A stretch of 64,000 nucleotides of DNA from Pirellulaceae bacterium (GCA_019636385.1 JAHBXT010000002.1:930001-994000); one strand, 5' to 3'; numbered from the stretch's first letter, positions 47,295 through 56,497 are shown. Notes: generated by a model from the sequence alone, not told the origin. Translations and numbers: made by a program.

Positions 47295-47674
47295 TGCGTG
47301 ATGTGGTGAGAGAAGTGGACATTCCTGGTCTGGAATCCTTCATAAAAGGAATGTTAGATGATCGGGCTGGTATGGAAACACAATTCTCGTGGTCCTTGGG
47401 CTATAGGCCGCCCAATTATGACGAATACCGGAGAATTATGAGGGTCGCAAAAGAGCTATCAGAGGCTGATGTCCCATTACGCCAATTCGGCCAGTCTTGC
47501 CCCCCGCATCCAAATGAAAGCGAATCAGAGCGTATTGAGTTCGATGTTGATAAAAAAATGGTACCTTTTTTTAATCTCGTCTGGCCGTATATTGAGTGGT
47601 CACTAGGGAATTCGCCGGCGACCCACCTCCCCCCTGACAGGAGCATACTAAACGAAATTCTCGACGAAGCTTAG
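47294..47674 (+). CDS. Unknown protein coupled to the integrase
   Basis: 126 residues from ATG 47294, overlapping the integrase stop by one base, so translation is coupled. Acidic and helical (YDEYRRIMRVAKELSEADV, FDVDKKMVPFFNLVWPYIEW), without membrane segments or known motifs. Position suggests an accessory role in recombination or its control, but nothing in the sequence proves it. Confidence 0.6.
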   Translation: MRDVVREVDIPGLESFIKGMLDDRAGMETQFSWSLGYRPPNYDEYRRIMRVAKELSEADVPLRQFGQSCPPHPNESESERIEFDVDKKMVPFFNLVWPYIEWSLGNSPATHLPPDRSILNEILDEA

Positions 47675-47713
47675 ACAGTTGCAAGCAAGCTCAACGAGCT
47701 GTATGGTAATAAA

Positions 47714-47947
47714 ATGGACGACCCTCCGCGGTTGCAGACGATTACAAAGCCAATGATAATCAAACGCTTAAAGGGTAAGATTTCTGCAAAGGTAATTAAT
47801 AACTGGGGTAAATCACGAGGATTCCCTGAACCAATCCCCATGTTTGGGAAAACTCGTGTTTACGTTCTCTCTGAAGTTCGCCAGTGGCTTAATAGAAATT
47901 ATCCTGAATTGAGAGTTTCCTTCAATCTATGGAGGGATGACAACTGA
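47714..47947 (+). CDS. AlpA-like winged-helix DNA-binding protein (candidate excisionase)
   Basis: 77 residues. The layout IIKRLKGKISAKVINNWGKS, then RGFPEPI, then TRVYVLSEVRQWL resembles the AlpA/excisionase fold: a helix-turn-helix, a FP.P turn and a WL ending. Such proteins direct excision or activate the integrase gene in prophage-like elements. The location between integrase and primase-like gene fits that role. No Shine-Dalgarno is visible. Confidence 0.65.
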   Translation: MDDPPRLQTITKPMIIKRLKGKISAKVINNWGKSRGFPEPIPMFGKTRVYVLSEVRQWLNRNYPELRVSFNLWRDDN

Positions 47948-48075
47948 CCGCCGTGTCGCCATTTTGGACGCCTTTACCCCGACAACGGTAAGTCACATCT
48001 TCCTGTAGTTCGAATCCGCACGTGTAAATACGAGCAGCGACAACTTAGATGCTAGTTACTACCCCTTTCAATGTG

Positions 48076-48406
48076 TTAGGTCTGTTGAGCGAGTAGGCGA
48101 GCGTAACTGACATGGGGTCTAGCGTCTTGGCGTTTGGGTTAGTGTTTCTTTTGTCCCCGTCGATGCTTCTGATACCGGCGCAACTGCGTTTTGCTCGCAT
48201 AATCGAGTAGCTTGTGGACCAACTAACCTTCATCAAGCTTCATAGTACGCAAGTGCCATTTGAATTCTGGTGCCGCGATCTCCAAGCCCGCCCATGTCGT
48301 GACCACTTCGTTGGCCATTGCAGCCTGGACTATCGTGACCACCACCGGGGACATCCCGCACCGGTGCTTGGTCTGCAAACCGTGACAACACGCTATCGAA
48401 CGACAT
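48076..48406 (-). pseudogene. IS4-family transposase remnant
   Basis: An N-terminal piece (MSFDSVLSRFADQAPV from ATG 48406) and, in another frame, a C-terminal piece (QLRRYQKHRRGQKKH, stop, then HVSYARLLAQQ ending at TAA 48076-48078). Both resemble the two ends of IS4-type transposases; the catalytic middle is missing. It is therefore a deleted and frameshifted relic inside the element. The family call is from memory of such ends. Confidence 0.5.
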
Positions 48407-48735
48407 GGCTAGTTCCTCCTTGGTACGCAGTGCTTCCGCAGTCACTCTACACGCTGCCATTGAATTCTGTTCTCTTCAATCCAAATCACCGAGCATTCAT
48501 CCCAACCTGCAACACTCAGGGCATTTTGGCAGTGCTGCGGCAATCACTCCAACCCCAGTTCTCGCTAGTAAAAGCTAGAAAGGGGTGGTCATATTCGAGT
48601 TAAATTAATTCAATGCAAAAATCGTCCTGACATTGCAGCATCATGCATCATCACGGCGACCAGCTCGCTCTAAAGCTGTCGCCATGTGCCAGCGATCGAA
48701 ATATGGCCACAAAAATTTGCAAAGGGTACCTGAAG
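48407..48735. other. Non-coding stretch upstream of the primase-like gene
   Basis: About 330 bases with no convincing gene between the transposase relic and the palindrome at 48736. It may hold the rest of the decayed IS and the promoter of the next gene. Confidence 0.35.
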
Positions 48736-48747
48736 TGTGGTACCACA
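48736..48747. promoter_or_regulatory. 12-bp perfect palindrome upstream of the primase-like gene
   Basis: TGTGGTACCACA, 77 bases before the GTG start at 48825. The size and place fit an operator bound by a dimeric regulator such as a repressor of the element. No binder is identified. Confidence 0.3.
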
Positions 48748-48824
48748 TAGGAATAGGGCAGCACTGGTAGTCGACTAGCTGCACGCCACCTAGAGGCAAT
48801 GCAAATCATAAGGAAATAGTCGCA

Positions 48825-51428
48825 GTGGCCACCTACATCTCACAAAGCGTCTGGCGAGAAGTCGCGTACAAACTTGGAATCCACAATTTGTCAGAGTCAG
48901 GGCAAATGGCAGACTGCCCATTCTGTCGGCGAGGCTCGATGACTTTCTTCGCCGATCCGGCATATGGGCGTTGGCATTGCTGTGCGGTTTGTTCAGCCAA
49001 TGGTGGTTTAGCAGATCTGGTCAAACGGATATCGGGAAAATTTAATTCTGACGCGCAGAGATGGCTCGAAGTCAATGTCCCTGCTGCTTTGGTCGATAAT
49101 CTGGGAGATTTTTGCCCATTGGCTGAAACCACGAAACGCCTTCAACTGCTGAATGAAATCTGGAATCAGTGCCAATCCCGAGAAACCGGCAAGCGACGTG
49201 AGAAATACTCTGAATTCCAAATCAGTGAGGAATTTCATTTAGAGCAATTATGCCTTCCGACTCCTAGGCTAACCGATGATCAGATGCGTTTGATTACTCG
49301 TGCCGATCTAGAGCCATTTTTCGAGAGAATGACCGAGGCTGAACGCGATACTTTTCTCCAGTCAGAGGCAAGTTCTTTTTGGGTACTACGTGGCTATCGA
49401 CTGCCAGGTCGAATCGCCTCTCTGTGCCTTGTAGATCACGATCGCCCAAATAGCCAGCCACACATACTGCTGACAGACACAGCCAATCACGATCCAGGGC
49501 TACTGATCCATCCAGCCACTGCACTTGCCAATTCAAACGTCATACTGATCGATGATCTCAATTGGTATTTAAGTGCTGCTCGTTGGCACTATCGGCATTC
49601 CAACACACGCAACCCATTTGGATATTATTTCGATCATCCAGGCCAGCAGACGAACGATATTCGAATGCTGCTGACGCGCCACAAACTACTGTGGTGCTCT
49701 AAGCCCTCGGCGAATAGTCTCCGAATGGCCGCTAGGCTGAATTGCTCCATCTCACATTTCGGCCACGCCGATGGGGAATTCAACGACAGTACGCTGAAAA
49801 TACTCAAGCCCAAGACGATATTTAATGAGCTTGTCTCCAAAGCGCATTCGTGGCGGGTCGAGGCGGCGAAATTCGTAGAAAATAATGCCTTGCTGCAAGC
49901 CACGGAGTTTTTGCGTGAGGCTCAACTCAGTCATGCTCAACGGTTGGAACTCCAGGAATTGTTGCCCAGTGGTCTGGTATGTGAACTCGAAGCCCATGAT
50001 CCCAATCACTGTCCAGTCAAGCAAATTGCAACTCCTCAAGGACTGCTAGAACAATCGCCGGCTGGCTGGGCCCTATATCGTAAGAATCTCAAGCTATCTC
50101 TGTGCTGCTACCCATGGCGTATCAAGGGCACGTTTTTCGAGCTAGAACCAAGCTATCAGGTCGATGTTTTCTACAAGTGCTCGTGGCGCTCGCTCCGCAT
50201 ACCGATTAGTAAACTACAGCGTGATCCCCTAGGGGCGATTTCTTCGGCCATGGTGGACAACAAGATGGTGCCAATCCACGGGACAGCGGACTTCAAGAAG
50301 CATTTCATCAATTTCGCCAATTTGCTCAATCCAATTCCTGATCAACCCATCGAGCAAAGCACAATTCCTCTTGGATTTGATTTTCGTCGCTCGCTGCTCA
50401 GAACAAGTCGGCTGGAGATTTCGGCATCTCCCGCCAGTTTGCAAACCGTGCAGTTGATTTCTCACCAGCCTGGCCTACTGCCACTGGCCGATGACGTTTT
50501 ACCTAATGCTCACACGTTATCGGCCATCTTAGAAAGTCAAGGAATATGGCGCACTCTCAACGCAGTGGTCCTACAGGCACTAAGGTATCTGACTGGGCTA
50601 ACCCCTATGGCGATAACCTTCGGTCAGCAAACCAGGCATATTGTGAGCGCAGTGCTGGGATCGCTTGGATTGACCGATCACAATACCGATTGGCCATGCA
50701 GTCTTCACCTTGAAGACTTTTCGAATCGCAAGCGATTGCCCAAGGGCGCGTGTAAGGCGGATTTTGGTATTTGGCATACATTGTCCAGCAAGCAGACCTA
50801 TTGGCTGGCTGGGTTAAGGCCCGTATTGCCAATTAGCGAACGCAGATTCGATCAACTTGAAATTGGCGATTTAGAATTGCAGCGTGCTACGGTGCATTTG
50901 CTCCATGGAGCCTTGGAAAAACTACAATGCCGTGGCCAAACTCACACGCAGGCCCTTGAGGAAGCTTGGCAAAGAATGCTCACGCTAGCTGGCTGCAGGC
51001 ATACCACCCTGCCCATTATTTTCTCGCCGCTGACCGCCCAGGATGCTGTCCTGTATTGGACTCAGCGGGCCATCGAGGCAAATTATTTCCAGCTCCTTGA
51101 ACGACGAATCGCTAGACCTACTGCACGAACCGTGATCTCTACCAACGAAATCTTGACTATACCGCTCAGTGGTCTAAACACATTTATCTCGCAGAATTAT
51201 TTGTCGAGGTGGAATCTGGAGTTAATTGAAAAGCAGCTTAGAGGTTCAGCTCACTTTGAAGGGGTGGTGGTCAGAAACCGCCTCAAGCACCTGCGATTTG
51301 CGGCCAAAGTTCTGGAAGGTCATGGCCTGAGGGATTGCAAGAAGAGTATTTACGATCCGGGCGAGGAAGTATCTGATGATTGCAGACACAAAATCGCCTA
51401 CGCTCTAAGGCTTCAAGGTCAGATTTAA
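48825..51428 (+). CDS. Large primase-like zinc-finger protein of the element
   Basis: 867 residues from GTG 48825, preceded by AAGGAAA 8 bases upstream. The N-terminal finger C31-PF-C34 ... C53-AV-C56 followed by GGLADLV is the CHC2-like finger of DnaG-type and phage/plasmid primases. The central region has a possible Toprim-like ILIDDLNWYLSAARW. The C-terminal half (about 480-860) has no Walker A; TFGQQTRHIVSAVLGSLGL lies where a helicase P-loop might have been. Probably an element replication protein whose helicase part is degenerate, or a new primase architecture. Confidence 0.65.
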   Translation: MATYISQSVWREVAYKLGIHNLSESGQMADCPFCRRGSMTFFADPAYGRWHCCAVCSANGGLADLVKRISGKFNSDAQRWLEVNVPAALVDNLGDFCPLAETTKRLQLLNEIWNQCQSRETGKRREKYSEFQISEEFHLEQLCLPTPRLTDDQMRLITRADLEPFFERMTEAERDTFLQSEASSFWVLRGYRLPGRIASLCLVDHDRPNSQPHILLTDTANHDPGLLIHPATALANSNVILIDDLNWYLSAARWHYRHSNTRNPFGYYFDHPGQQTNDIRMLLTRHKLLWCSKPSANSLRMAARLNCSISHFGHADGEFNDSTLKILKPKTIFNELVSKAHSWRVEAAKFVENNALLQATEFLREAQLSHAQRLELQELLPSGLVCELEAHDPNHCPVKQIATPQGLLEQSPAGWALYRKNLKLSLCCYPWRIKGTFFELEPSYQVDVFYKCSWRSLRIPISKLQRDPLGAISSAMVDNKMVPIHGTADFKKHFINFANLLNPIPDQPIEQSTIPLGFDFRRSLLRTSRLEISASPASLQTVQLISHQPGLLPLADDVLPNAHTLSAILESQGIWRTLNAVVLQALRYLTGLTPMAITFGQQTRHIVSAVLGSLGLTDHNTDWPCSLHLEDFSNRKRLPKGACKADFGIWHTLSSKQTYWLAGLRPVLPISERRFDQLEIGDLELQRATVHLLHGALEKLQCRGQTHTQALEEAWQRMLTLAGCRHTTLPIIFSPLTAQDAVLYWTQRAIEANYFQLLERRIARPTARTVISTNEILTIPLSGLNTFISQNYLSRWNLELIEKQLRGSAHFEGVVVRNRLKHLRFAAKVLEGHGLRDCKKSIYDPGEEVSDDCRHKIAYALRLQGQI

Positions 51429-52739
51429 TTGCGCCACTCAGCAAGCCTCCTGATTCTTGGTGCTAGTGGCCATCATGACAGCTAGGCAGGTCTATTCCGA
51501 CACACCAGTCCAACAACACCCCAGCCAACAGCAGATGTGTTGTAGAGCCAATTTGAGCAACGGGTTGGATCTTAATATCGGTGAGCGGCGGATCAAACAA
51601 TCGCTAGCTCGGTCCTGTCACTTCGACCAGCCGCTTATGGGTAATTTTAATTGCCTGCAACATCGCAGATGAGGTGGCTGGTAGCCAGCAGGCCAGGATG
51701 GAATTCAGAATCCGCTAGCGGCCGCCTATGAATTGGCCGATTGGAGGTGAAGTTTTGCGCAAGACGGAGCTCTAATTGGCAAATCGGCATCAATTGACCA
51801 TTGAGAGTCGATTTCGCTGAGTTTAATCTGCTCCAATTCTTCCCGCCTGGACCTCAGTAGCCAAATGGGGGCCATGGTCCGTACAGTGCGAAATGCCTTA
51901 GGGTCAATAACTGTCATGTCTGATTGGAGTTCTGCACGCCGTTTTGTGTACAGCAGCCATGGAATCCTGCTGGGAGCACAGACGCCGCGCGACGGACGTT
52001 AGATCAACTAAGTCACCATTCCATCTGGGTGAACATCTCATCGACTAGCTAAGTTCGATGGAGGTAGCTGGCACCGAAGAGGTTGCGTCACTGTTGAATA
52101 TATTCGTGTGCAATTACACCTGGCTTTATCAACGGTTTGACAGATTTGACTTCGAGAGAGGCAGTAGCGGTGATTCGAATTGTGGCTGAGGTCGCCATCA
52201 TGCAAATGCCATGATGGTTTCCAGTGCCCCTGCCATCGCTAGTTACCAGGCTGACATGGCTGGATTCCCTGAGAACAACAGTCCAACGGAAAACGACATC
52301 GTCGCTACGTTGAAATTCATGTACGAACTACGGCCACCAGTCGTTATGGGCCTGATTAAATAAGCGTTCAGTCTCGCACTTAAATCGCAGCATCTAAGAT
52401 GCATCGCCTGCAACTGCTGGGCAGCGACAACAAATCTTTGGGCATCCCAATCCACTTAGGGACAGTCCATTGATTAGCCAATCGCACAAATGCTTAGGTG
52501 CTCATCGGCCCGTATCGTGGTGTTCGTCTACTGCCAGCGTGGCCAACTAACGGCTCATCGCTGAACTTGTGGGCCGATCGAGCGAGATTTTCAGTTTCGA
52601 CAAATCTGTCAATAACCGGCAAAAAAAATTTGTATTGGAAAATCCGATTCGGTAGGTTGAGGACAGTGAGCTGCTTTTGCGGCTAGTTATGTCCAGCCGC
52701 GCAGCTCACCACGTCGCTACGAATTCACAAGGGATTGCC
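51429..52739. other. 1.3-kb stretch without a recognisable gene
   Basis: Short frames only. A minus-strand frame at 51726-51917 (starting MTVIDPKAFRTVRTMA) is the most protein-like but has no ribosome site or homologue I know. It could be decayed coding DNA or contain the origin of the element; no iterons are visible. Confidence 0.4.
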
Positions 52740-53633
52740 ATGAATGTCCAGAGAATCAATGAGCTTCACGCTTTAGTTGAAGAAGCCATTTCTAATACCG
52801 ATAGCAGTGAGCAAGCTATTGCTGACCAAGAGGAAGCGATACAAGCAACAAATAAAAAGCTCGCCAAGCAAAAAGCAAAGATGGCAATACTCGAAAATGC
52901 GTGTTTAGAAGCTTGGAATACCTTCGATTCCCGCGTCGTGGAGATCGGCAAGGCGCTGCTGGCCGATAAGCAAAGCTTTGGCAAAGGCTGGAAGACCGAC
53001 TTTGAGAAACGCGGTTTTACGTTTAGCTACGTCACTGCCGAGCGATACATTCGGTGTGCGAAACACCCAGAAGCAAGCAAGGACACCAACACGATCGAGC
53101 AATGGGCCAAGGCATCAGCGGACCTTGATCGAACAGCCAATCCTAAGAAGATGGTCCAAGAAGAGGTTCGAAAGCAGCGAGCGATGAAGCGTAAAGAGAT
53201 GAGCCTGGTGGAGGACACTTCAATGTCAACTTCGAAGGCGATCAAGGCCAAGAATCGTTCCACTCCGGCAAAATCAAAGCTGCAATCTGACATCTATGCG
53301 GGTTTCAGCGTGAGTCACGGCAATGGTACCGGCCACTCATTGGCAGGCGAAAAAGAAACCGAAAAGCTGAATCAAGCGAAGGTTTGCGCAGCCGTCGAAT
53401 TCTTGCATGAGAAGATGGTAAATGTGAAGAAATATTCCGAGCTCAAGCCAAGCTGGCTGATTCTGTTTGAGAGCCTCAACGAGGACCTCCGCCCGCAAGC
53501 GAACGTGGTATCGTCGTTAAGCTCAGTGGATCTAGAAGCTCCGGCAAGAGGCGACATGAAAAAATTGCTACAACCCGAAGCGCAAAATACACCGACCAAA
53601 CGGCGAGACCGCCCAAGGAAGGTCTTGGCATGA
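52740..53633 (+). CDS. Coiled-coil protein with a DUF3102-like region
   Basis: 297 residues from ATG 52740, preceded by AAGGGA. The first 60 residues form a coiled coil (EAIQATNKKLAKQKAKM). The next part (FDSRVVEIGKALLADKQSFG, WKTDFEKRGFTFSYVTAERYIRCAKH) resembles DUF3102-type plasmid/element proteins, with a helical segment that recalls a DNA-binding fold. The C-terminal half is basic, then acidic, with a Lys/Arg-rich end. The next gene overlaps by ATGA. It may be a partition-like or replication accessory protein; this is not proven. Confidence 0.6.
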   Translation: MNVQRINELHALVEEAISNTDSSEQAIADQEEAIQATNKKLAKQKAKMAILENACLEAWNTFDSRVVEIGKALLADKQSFGKGWKTDFEKRGFTFSYVTAERYIRCAKHPEASKDTNTIEQWAKASADLDRTANPKKMVQEEVRKQRAMKRKEMSLVEDTSMSTSKAIKAKNRSTPAKSKLQSDIYAGFSVSHGNGTGHSLAGEKETEKLNQAKVCAAVEFLHEKMVNVKKYSELKPSWLILFESLNEDLRPQANVVSSLSSVDLEAPARGDMKKLLQPEAQNTPTKRRDRPRKVLA

Positions 53634-53842
53634 AGTTGAAAGCGAAGCCACGCCTATTAGCCAGTGGGTTTCATCGCTGCCTGCATCTCAATTTCCTAAA
53701 GAATATCGATGTGATATTTTATTCCAACATTCATGTTGGCCAAATCCTGGTCGCTGTAGTTGATGGTGAGATGAGAGACGGTCGTCGATTCAATCATGCT
53801 TCATATCCTGATCATCCTGGAGATTCAGTGATATGTACGTGA
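53630..53842 (+). CDS. Small protein, translationally coupled in the macro-domain operon
   Basis: 70 residues. The ATG overlaps the preceding stop (ATGA) and its end overlaps the following macro-domain gene by 10 bases, which is strong support for a real gene. The C-terminal part (GQILVAVVDGEMRDGRRFNH) resembles small RNA- or protein-binding folds only vaguely. No family is recognised. Confidence 0.5.
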   Translation: MKLKAKPRLLASGFHRCLHLNFLKNIDVIFYSNIHVGQILVAVVDGEMRDGRRFNHASYPDHPGDSVICT

Positions 53843-54402
53843 CAGTCGTTGATGGCGATCTAGTTGATCAAGATGTCGAGGCGATTGTGAACCCCTGGAA
53901 TCGGAATATCATCCCCTGGTGGTTGCTCATTCCTCAGGGTGTTTCTGGAGCAATAAGGAAACGAGCTGGTAAGCAACCGTTTAGGGAGCTGGGAGCTATG
54001 GGCCCAATTCCACTTGGCTGCGCGGTGCAAACGTCTGCTGGTCGACTACCTTTCAGGTCGATCATTCACGTTGCCATCACTAACATACTTTGGCGATCGT
54101 CTGAGTGGTCGATTCGTGCTTCAGTGCGAAACGCAATACGACGTGTCACCGAGTCTGGCTATAGGTCTGTCGCGATGCCGTTAATTGATGCTGGCTCGGG
54201 TGGTGGTAACCCCGATACCGCCGAGTCGATGATTCTAGACGAATTGATCCAATGCGATTTTGACGGTCAGGTGGTAGTTGTTCGATACCGCAAGACGACT
54301 CCTAAGGTTCAACCGTTTCGAGCAAATCCGCAGGTCGACTCGTTCTTGCAAATTCTTGCTTATTCGCAGCGGCCACGCGGATTGATGGAGTTCTATTCAT
54401 AG
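53833..54402 (+). CDS. Macro-domain protein (ADP-ribose binding)
   Basis: 189 residues. A macro-domain order is visible: VTVVDGDLVDQDVEAIVNPWN, then QGVSGAIRKRAG, then PLGCAVQTSAGRLPFRSIIHV, then a late AMPLIDAGSGGGNPDTAESM. Macro domains bind ADP-ribose or O-acetyl-ADP-ribose and in some cases remove ADP-ribose from targets. NPWN replaces the usual NPAN, and PWW follows where many members have Gly-Gly. It is the last gene of a coupled trio in a mobile element, where such proteins can act as antitoxins or in defence. No ADP-ribosyl-transferase partner is seen. Confidence 0.75.
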   Translation: MYVTVVDGDLVDQDVEAIVNPWNRNIIPWWLLIPQGVSGAIRKRAGKQPFRELGAMGPIPLGCAVQTSAGRLPFRSIIHVAITNILWRSSEWSIRASVRNAIRRVTESGYRSVAMPLIDAGSGGGNPDTAESMILDELIQCDFDGQVVVVRYRKTTPKVQPFRANPQVDSFLQILAYSQRPRGLMEFYS

Positions 54403-54678
54403 CCCTCGTACAGCGGTTCGCTCTGCGAGAGTTACTGATCAAGTCCAGCGAAATGACCGATTATCAAAGTCGCTCAAGGCATGGGGCCACTTGAAGCGGC
54501 GATGCAATTGAGCATTGAAGTCCTGGACGTTTCAATACTGGGAATCAAATCAAATCCCGAACTACTCTCAGCTTTCCAGGAGGCTGCTCGCTCATGCAGT
54601 AAAGTGCAGCGGCAGAGACTAAAACACAGGCAGTGCCTGGGTGATTGCCTGCTCAAGCGATTGGTCTGCCAGCTTTAA
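54403..54678 (+). pseudogene. SPFH/Band 7 protein, C-terminal fragment, frameshifted
   Basis: Directly after the macro gene, one frame reads QRFALRELLIKSSEMTDY and, after a shift, another reads MGPLEAAMQLSIEVLDVSIL then GIKSNPELLSAFQEAA. Together these are the distal part of an SPFH (stomatin/prohibitin/HflK-like) domain. The N-terminal half is absent here; a half-gene of the same kind lies on the same strand at 59402. A separate small gene starting at 54481 is the alternative, but the SPFH match explains it better. Confidence 0.6.
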
Positions 54679-54715
54679 TTGGTATCTTGATTTCAGCAAA
54701 CAGCCTCTCCCTCAC

Positions 54716-54756
54716 ACCTACTAAATCATCGGCATTGATTTGACGATTTAGTAGGT
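54716..54756. repeat. 12-bp perfect inverted repeat
   Basis: ACCTACTAAATC (54716-54727) and GATTTAGTAGGT (54745-54756) around a 17-base loop. No T run follows on either strand, so it is not a classical terminator. It could be a protein or recombination site or a remnant of a mobile end. Confidence 0.5.
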
Positions 54757-56025
54757 CTGGGGGCGCTGCGGAGCGGTGGCTGGCGGTACGAATTGTTCAA
54801 TCATTCGCAAGCCGGTTGTAGACCGATAAACGCGATCAACTTCAATTTCCAACGGCTGAACTATTGGTGGAACCGTCTTGGTCGAGCTGTAGTTGCAAAT
54901 TCACCGTAGCCACTGTCTGCCAATCCGAGGTCTTGCCAGACATCCATCGATCATTGAACCGAGACACCACCGACTGGCGACGGTAGCTAAATTCGTGCAG
55001 CTCGTCATGGAGAACTCGGCTCATTTATCGGCTGTTCACACTGGTAATTGATCACTCTGCCTAATTCCAACAAGTCAGAAAAGCCTGCTTAATTGATCAG
55101 CCGTCGTCATCGCTAAGTGCGAGCTAAAAAAAGATAGTCGAACCCTGTTACTCCCAGCGACCGGTGCAATCGTTGACCGACAATACCTCAACTCCACAGA
55201 TCGACACGAATGCTTGATCGCCAAGGCAAACCGTTCAATTGTGCGACGGCTGTATTTACGAGATTCAAGTTGGCAATTGGCAGCGCAGGCTCAGCAGCAA
55301 TTGGCCGGTCGTCAACTATCGCTTAATGGCGTGATTGACTCGCCTTGAAGCTAAGAGAATCGGAGCGAAGGACAATGGAGGACGAACGTGCTGAAGTCCG
55401 TTGCCTGACGATTGCCTTCGCTCCGGCTAGGTATTCTTCAACCACGCTTTACGGTTACGGTGTAAAAGCGGCTCAGGTACCCATCAACGCCTGTAAAACC
55501 ACCATCGCCTGCTGGCCTGGCAGGCTCACAGATCAGCAGCCCAGTAATCAAGCTATTGCAGCGGCCAATGACCTGTGAGCTCAACGGCACAGCGGTGGTC
55601 CGAAGAATACGCCGCGGAACGTCAGCACTTGAGAAACAGAAGACTCTCCCGGTTGGGCAATTGCAGTTATGCCCGGAAGCTAAGGGTACACCCAACTGAT
55701 ATGGGCAGAAAACCAGGTTGAATTAAGGCTCAGTTTCAAGTTCCCATCAGTCTCGATCGCCTGTTGCCAAGAAGACAGGCACGCGTTTGCAGATATACCA
55801 ATTCTGGTTTACCATTCGGTACTTTGGAGGGATCAGTCTGTCGCTAGACGCAAATGGCACGCCCTCCTGTGCGACTTGGCTATTCGCGGATTCCAATTTA
55901 CCAGCGAATCTAATGTGTCTCCGCATTTGGTGCAGTTGATGTCGGTCGGATCAGATGAGTCTGACAGGGCCATTCACGGCTAAGTTGCTGCCACACCCGA
56001 AGCATAGCCAGCGTCAATAACGCAG
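54757..56025. other. 1.3-kb stretch without a recognisable gene
   Basis: Short, non-protein-like frames. A minus-strand zinc-ribbon-like string (LCFGCG then INCTKCGD in different frames) near 55880-55990 may be decayed coding DNA. A 20-bp repeat sits at 55709. Confidence 0.4.
55709..55728 (+). repeat. 20-bp direct repeat, left copy
   Basis: AAAACCAGGTTGAATTAAGG occurs here and again at 59153-59172 in the same orientation, both preceded by ATGG within 10 bases. The pair brackets the toxin-antitoxin module, two pseudogenes and the GIN-domain gene. Confidence 0.65.
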
Positions 56026-56322
56026 CTAAAGACCTGCAGCATCGAGAATCTGCGCACTGTGGAAAACCGTCAAAATATCGACGCGATTATTCCCAACTCT
56101 ATAAATCAGCCGGTAGTTGCCTTGCAATACTTCTCGAATTTCCTCACGTCCAAATTCGGGTACTATCTGACCTGATAAAGGGAATTCTCTTAGGCGACCA
56201 ACTGATTCTCGAAGTCGACGGACGTAAGCGGCTGCGGTTACTGGAGCATCTCGAGCGATGTGTGATCGGATTGCTCTCAGGTCGTCTTGTGCCTGATGTG
56301 TCCAGAAGACCTTACTAGGCAT
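56026..56322 (-). CDS. ParE/RelE-superfamily toxin
   Basis: 98 residues. The pattern WTHQAQDDLRAIRSHIARDA, VRRLRESVGRLREFPLSG, REVLQGNYRLIYRV and VDILTVFHSAQIL is that of ParE-type toxins, which poison gyrase (ParE) or cleave mRNA (RelE). The Arg-rich helix and the YRLIYRV strand are kept, so it is likely active. Its start overlaps the antitoxin end by 8 bases. Confidence 0.9.
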   Translation of the reverse strand: MPSKVFWTHQAQDDLRAIRSHIARDAPVTAAAYVRRLRESVGRLREFPLSGQIVPEFGREEIREVLQGNYRLIYRVGNNRVDILTVFHSAQILDAAGL

Positions 56323-56497
56323 CCTCAGCCTCTAGCTCATCCATGAATTCTTCATGTCCGATCACTTCCCCGGCATCAGCCTGAGCGATTCCAAGTTCAA
56401 CCTTTCGAAGAAAGTAGAGGCGGTCAATTACGACTTCCAGTGCGACATCATCTTCAAGTGACTCCAGTAGGCTGATTACTTTCTCTTTTGTCGTCAT
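56315..56497 (-). CDS. Antitoxin of the ParE-type module
   Basis: 60 residues, acidic and helical (MTTKEKVISLLESLEDDVAL, ending DELEAEDA). It lies just upstream of and overlaps the toxin, the usual antitoxin-first order. No clear ribbon-helix-helix is visible, so autoregulation is uncertain. It should bind and neutralise the toxin. Confidence 0.85.
   Translation of the reverse strand: MTTKEKVISLLESLEDDVALEVVIDRLYFLRKVELGIAQADAGEVIGHEEFMDELEAEDA

Larger units (their letters stand above)
45873..54402. mobile_element. Candidate integrated element at tRNA-Arg (satellite- or PICI-like); right end unknown
   Basis: In order after the tRNA: tyrosine integrase, a coupled small gene, AlpA-like protein, IS4 relic, primase-like zinc-finger protein, then a coupled trio ending in a macro-domain protein. 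Gene density and codon use differ from the chromosome to the left. A tRNA target plus int-alpA-primase is the layout of phage-inducible islands. No second copy of the tRNA 3' end was found by eye in the window, so the right boundary given is only the end of the last coherent gene. Confidence 0.5.

Noticed and set aside
48005..48030. GTTCGAATCC-like string as a possible attR copy of the tRNA 3' end
   Set aside because: Only the generic T-loop core matches; the tRNA-specific flanks (CATGTTGGGTGT) do not.
54842..55024. 60-residue minus-strand frame starting MSRVLHDELHEFSYRRQ
   Set aside because: Composition is fair but there is no ribosome site, neighbour or family to support it.
55345..55578. 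77-codon frame at 55345
   Set aside because: Low-complexity and not protein-like; lies in decayed DNA.
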